A DNA stretch of 64,000 nt from Planobispora longispora. Lineage in GTDB: Bacteria; Actinomycetota; Actinomycetes; Streptosporangiales; Streptosporangiaceae. A model generated the notes under the pieces. The model was not told the DNA's origin. It saw nothing but the letters and a program-made list of their open reading frames with translations, and ran no database searches. Shown piece by piece: positions 60,963 through 64,000 of the stretch; positions within the stretch are counted from its first letter, which is position 1; the number at the start of each line of letters is the position of its first letter. Where the stretch lies: the NCBI RefSeq assembly GCF_016863135.1, contig NZ_BOOH01000001.1, positions 62,001 to 126,000 on the forward strand, written 5' to 3'. Position numbers and translations under genes: made by a program.

Positions 60963-62180
60963 TCAGCCTCCTGCCGTGGCGGCGATCCGGTTCTGGTCGG
61001 GGGTCGCCTGACCGGCGATCACGTCGAGGTAGACGGCTTCGGTCCGCTCGGCGACGCGGGGCCAGCCGTACCGGGACCGGGCGCGGCGCTCACCGGCCTC
61101 GCCCATGGCCGCGCGCGTCTCCGGGCGGGCCAGCAGGTCGCGCAGCACCCGGGCCAGGGCGCGGGGCCGGCGGGGCGGGACCAGGGTCCCGCAGCCCGCC
61201 ACGGTGTCGAGGTGGCCGCCGACGGCGGAGGCGACGACGGGGATCCCGCAGGCCATGGCCTCCAGCGGCACGATGCCGAACGGCTCGTACCACGGGACGC
61301 TGACCACCACGTCGGCGGAGCGCATCAGGGCGGGCACGTCGGCGCGGTCGACGCTGCCGAGCAGCTTCACCCGCTCGGCGATGCCGTGCGCGGCGGCCAG
61401 GCCGGCCAGTCTCCGGGCCTCCTCGTCGTCCGGCGTGCCCCCGGCGATCAGCAGCTCGGTGTCGGGCAGGTGGCGCACGGCCTCGACGAGGGTGCCGACG
61501 CCCTTGCGGGGGACCATGCGGCCGATGCTGAGGACGCGGTGCCGCCACCCGCGAGGGGCTGCGGGACCCTCGGGGCGGAAGTGGGTCAGATCGACACCGC
61601 AGGGCACGACCGCGACGCGCTCGGCGGGCACGCCCATCGCCAGCAGCTCGTTCACCTCGTCGGCGCACGTGGCCACGACGGCCTGCGCCCGCCGTCCGAT
61701 GTCCGCCTCGAGGGCGGTCCGTTCGGGCGGGCTGGTGTCCGCCGTCCCCTGCCAGCGGCGCTTGACCGTGCCCAGGGCGTGGAAGGTCTGCAGGACCGGC
61801 ACGCCGCCGCCCCGGAGATCCCGCGCGGCCTTCAGCGCGGCCAGGCCGCTCATCCAGAAGTGGGCGTGCGCCACGTGGGGCCGCCACGCGGCCCAGCGCC
61901 GCCGCAGATGGGCGGCGAAGGCGGGCATGTACGGCAGCAGCATGTCCTTGGGGACGGGCACGGGCGGCCCGGCCGGGACGTGCTCGACGGTCACCCCGGG
62001 GTGGAGGGCGACGGCGGCGGGCAGGTCGCGGCGGTCGCGCCGGGTGTACACGACCACCTCGTGCCCGCGGTCGGCCAGGGCCGCCGCCAGGGCGGCGACG
62101 TGGACGTTCTGCCCTCCCGCGTCGACTCCGCCGATGGCGGCCAGCGGATTGGCGTGTTCGGATATCAGGGCGATCCTCAT
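60963..62180 (-). CDS. Glycosyltransferase family 4
   Basis: A 405-residue retaining GT-B enzyme: IALISEHANPLAAIGGVDAGGQNVHV start (nucleotide-sugar GT4 hallmark), HAHFWMSGLAAL, VVPCGVDLTHF, LSIGRMVPRKGVGTLVEA, and the EX7E motif in YEPFGIVPLEAMACGIPVVAS. It resembles glycogen or sucrose-phosphate-synthase-like members common in actinobacteria. ATG 62180 has AGGAGG upstream and overlaps the GT9 stop by 4 bases. Confidence 0.93.
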   Translation of the reverse strand: MRIALISEHANPLAAIGGVDAGGQNVHVAALAAALADRGHEVVVYTRRDRRDLPAAVALHPGVTVEHVPAGPPVPVPKDMLLPYMPAFAAHLRRRWAAWRPHVAHAHFWMSGLAALKAARDLRGGGVPVLQTFHALGTVKRRWQGTADTSPPERTALEADIGRRAQAVVATCADEVNELLAMGVPAERVAVVPCGVDLTHFRPEGPAAPRGWRHRVLSIGRMVPRKGVGTLVEAVRHLPDTELLIAGGTPDDEEARRLAGLAAAHGIAERVKLLGSVDRADVPALMRSADVVVSVPWYEPFGIVPLEAMACGIPVVASAVGGHLDTVAGCGTLVPPRRPRALARVLRDLLARPETRAAMGEAGERRARSRYGWPRVAERTEAVYLDVIAGQATPDQNRIAATAGG

Positions 62181-63268
62181 ACGGCTGCCTCCTGGGGTAC
62201 GGCCAGGCGGCGGACGGCCTCGGCGACCCGCTCGCCCGGTACGGACGACAGACAGGGGTGGCCGGGGACCGGGCAGATCCTGGCCCTGGTGCCCCGGCAC
62301 GGGGCGTGCTGGTCTCCGAGGACCACCCGGGGGACGCCGTACGGCGCCCAGCGGGCGGCCGGGACGACGGGCGCGAACAGGCTGACCACGGGGGTGCCGA
62401 CCGCCGCGGCCAGGTGGGCGGGGCCGGTGTTGGCCGCGACGACCACGCTCGCCCCGGCCAGGACCGCGGCGAGCTCGGCCATGGTCGTCGCGCCGCCCAG
62501 GTCCGTCACGGTCCCCGGGGATCCCGGTCCGCCGGCCGCCGCGGCGGCGATCCGCCCGGTCAGCTCCTTCTCCCCGGGACTGCCGGTCACCATGACCCGC
62601 CGGCCCCCGGCCGACAGCCTCCGCACCAGGTCGGCCCAGTTCTCGGCGGGCCAGGCCCGGGCGGGCGCGGAGACGCCGGGGTGCACGACCACGTAGCCGG
62701 GCGGCCCGGTCAGGTGGCCGGCCTCGGGCAGCGGACGCCGCACGGCGAGCCCGCCGCCGTCGCCGGGCGGCAGGTCGAACCCGGCCGCCCTGGCCAGGGC
62801 GAGCATGCGCTCGGCCTCGGGCACGTCCACGTCCTCGTCCACGACCCGGCGCAGGTCGAGCAGGGAGCCCGGGTAGTCGTTGCTGATCGCGGAGATCCTG
62901 GGCACGCCCGCGAGCCGGAGCAGCAGCGCCAGCGGGAGCGGCGACTGGTGGAAGGAGGTCAGGATGAGCGCCTGGTCCGGGGCCGTCTCGCGGACGGCCC
63001 GCAGCAGCCGTGCGGTGTGCGCGCCGGTCACCGGCGGCGGTTCGGCGTCGATCCACGGCGTGCGCCACTCGATCACGCGGGACACGCCGGGCAGCAGCTC
63101 GCCCGCGGCCCGGCCGTGCGGGCCGGCCAGCAGGACGACCTCGCGCGCCCGAGCGGCGACCGCCCGGATCGCCGGGCCGGCCAGCAGGACGTCGCCCGCG
63201 TTGTCGAGGCGCGCGACCAGCACGGTGCCCGCGGACTCCGCCGCGGGCACCGGCGCGGAAGCGGTCAC
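62177..63268 (-). CDS. Glycosyltransferase family 9 (heptosyltransferase-like) protein, second copy
   Basis: A 363-residue GT-B protein: TVLVARLDNAGDVLLAGPAIRAVA near residue 15, ISAISNDYPGSLLD, YVVVHPGVSAPARAWPAENWADLV, and VVVAANTGPAHLAAAVGTPVVSLFAPVVP. The C-terminus carries three Cys (CRGTRARICPVPGHPC), the pattern of several heptosyltransferase-like proteins. GTG 63268 overlaps the previous stop by 4 bases; the longer reading frame upstream belongs to the neighbour. Confidence 0.9.
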   Translation of the reverse strand: MTASAPVPAAESAGTVLVARLDNAGDVLLAGPAIRAVAARAREVVLLAGPHGRAAGELLPGVSRVIEWRTPWIDAEPPPVTGAHTARLLRAVRETAPDQALILTSFHQSPLPLALLLRLAGVPRISAISNDYPGSLLDLRRVVDEDVDVPEAERMLALARAAGFDLPPGDGGGLAVRRPLPEAGHLTGPPGYVVVHPGVSAPARAWPAENWADLVRRLSAGGRRVMVTGSPGEKELTGRIAAAAAGGPGSPGTVTDLGGATTMAELAAVLAGASVVVAANTGPAHLAAAVGTPVVSLFAPVVPAARWAPYGVPRVVLGDQHAPCRGTRARICPVPGHPCLSSVPGERVAEAVRRLAVPQEAAV

Positions 63269-64000
63269 CGGCGGACCCGGAGCTCGCCCCGGAGGCGGTG
63301 CGCACAGGCCACCGGCGGAATGAGCGCGCTTGTGACCGCCATCCGCCGGATCTCCTCCTTCGTGCGCGGTCCCGGGGCGATGCGCGCCCAGGCGAACTCG
63401 GCGGTGAGCAGTGCCCACACCGCGCCCGCCGCCGCGGCGGCGCCCCGGCGTCCCGCCAGTCCCGCCCCGATCGCCAGCAGGCCCGCGCCGGTGGTGACGG
63501 CGTGGCGGCGCAGCCGGCCGGGCGCGCCGCCGAGGGCGGCCCGCCAGCCGGGTCCGTGGACGCGCCGCATCAGCGCGTCGTCGGCGTTGCCCCGCTGGAA
63601 GCGCACGCTGGCCCAGAACCCGTCGTCGCGGACCGGGTGCCGGGTGACGCGTTCACCGCGCACCAGCCGGTAGCCCGCCGCCCGCACGCGCAGCGCGAGG
63701 TCGGCGTCCTCCCGGTAGGCGCGGGGGAAGCGTTCGTCGAACCCGCCGACCCGCTCCAGCGCGGCCCGCCGGTACGCCATGTCCGCGGTGATCCACTCGG
63801 CGGTCGCCAGGCCCGCGGTGTTGCGCTCGGCGTCGGTGGGCGGGCGGTCGATCGGGAGCGGGACCTCGATGCGGCCCTGGCTGCCGCCCACGTCAGCGGG
63901 GAGGTTGTCCAGGTCGGCGCGGACCGCCTTGTCCCAGCCCGCCTCGGGGATCACGTCGTCGTCGAGGAAGACGACCCAGGGGGTCCCGGCCGCGCGCCAG
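63265..64000 (-). CDS. Glycosyltransferase family 2, 5' end beyond the window
   Basis: The C-terminal part of a GT-A enzyme. At the window edge the frame reads WRAAGTPWVVFLDDDVIPEAGW, with the DDD metal-binding motif about 10 residues from the edge. WITADMAYRRAALERVGGFDERFPRAYREDADLALRVRAAG carries the GGFDE and ED catalytic-loop motifs. Two weak membrane segments near the C-terminus (GAGLLAIGAGLAGRRG, AAAAAGAVWALL) follow. It is the first visible gene of the operon; its start lies right of 64000. It overlaps the GT9 gene by 4 bases. Confidence 0.9.
   Translation of the reverse strand, partial: WRAAGTPWVVFLDDDVIPEAGWDKAVRADLDNLPADVGGSQGRIEVPLPIDRPPTDAERNTAGLATAEWITADMAYRRAALERVGGFDERFPRAYREDADLALRVRAAGYRLVRGERVTRHPVRDDGFWASVRFQRGNADDALMRRVHGPGWRAALGGAPGRLRRHAVTTGAGLLAIGAGLAGRRGAAAAAGAVWALLTAEFAWARIAPGPRTKEEIRRMAVTSALIPPVACAHRLRGELRVRR

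Overview
The window is high-GC DNA with frequent GTG and TTG starts, tight overlapping operons and a typical actinomycete gene repertoire: F420-dependent enzymes, a Ser/Thr kinase with an extracytoplasmic tail, an LCP cell-wall ligase, a FolP2-type DHPS paralogue, many MarR/TetR regulators, a DtxR/IdeR-type iron box and SigB-like promoters. I read it as a chromosomal segment of a filamentous Actinomycetota, plausibly Streptosporangiales. The genus cannot be fixed from the sequence alone. I found no rRNA, tRNA, CRISPR array, integrase or transposase.

Layout. 0.3-5.2 kb: two small hypothetical proteins, an HU-like protein, a lone ABC ATPase, a Ser/Thr kinase and an HSL-type hydrolase. 5.4-11.4 kb: an ABC-2 exporter trio, then a MarR gene divergent from a large luciferase-like/FAD-oxidase fusion, and a small membrane protein. 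11.6-16.4 kb: a second MarR, a three-gene operon (two membrane proteins and an HD protein) behind tandem palindromes, a HAD phosphatase, a membrane protein and a YcnI protein. 16.6-25.4 kb: a membrane-anchored hydrolase, a LolA-like/ABC operon divergent from a two-component system, and a PLP lyase. 25.6-37.8 kb: a secreted subtilase, TrkA/FolP2, a LysR regulator, a proline-rich metallopeptidase, an LCP protein, a membrane spermidine-synthase-like protein, and an intracellular subtilase with a small partner. 37.8-43.5 kb: MarR/MFS and TetR/ABC drug-efflux modules, a hemerythrin and a Ddn-like reductase. 43.7-47.5 kb: a cysteine-free ribosomal S4 divergent from a DUF2470 protein around an iron box, an orphan ClpP and a GAF histidine kinase. 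47.5-54.9 kb: a stress island (alcohol dehydrogenase, hemerythrin, F420 oxidoreductase, STAS antagonist, KatE-type catalase, DUF4383) in which three promoters fit GTTT-N14-GGGTA(T/G). 55.1-64.0 kb: a DUF72 gene, then an eight-gene minus-strand operon for ADP-heptose synthesis (GmhA, HldE) and sugar transfer (two GT9, one GT4, one GT2), running off the right edge.

Two themes cut across the window. First, several regulators sit beside multi-copy palindromic operators: MarR/MFS (three 12-mers in a 48-bp palindrome), MarR/fusion oxidase, the TTCAGG-N3-CCTGAA pair, and TetR/ABC. Second, short GC-rich tandem duplications occur unusually often, either in low-complexity parts of proteins or directly over or after stop codons. 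The loci most worth following up are the intracellular subtilase with its small partner, the heptose operon, the iron box beside the variant S4, and the stress-promoter island.
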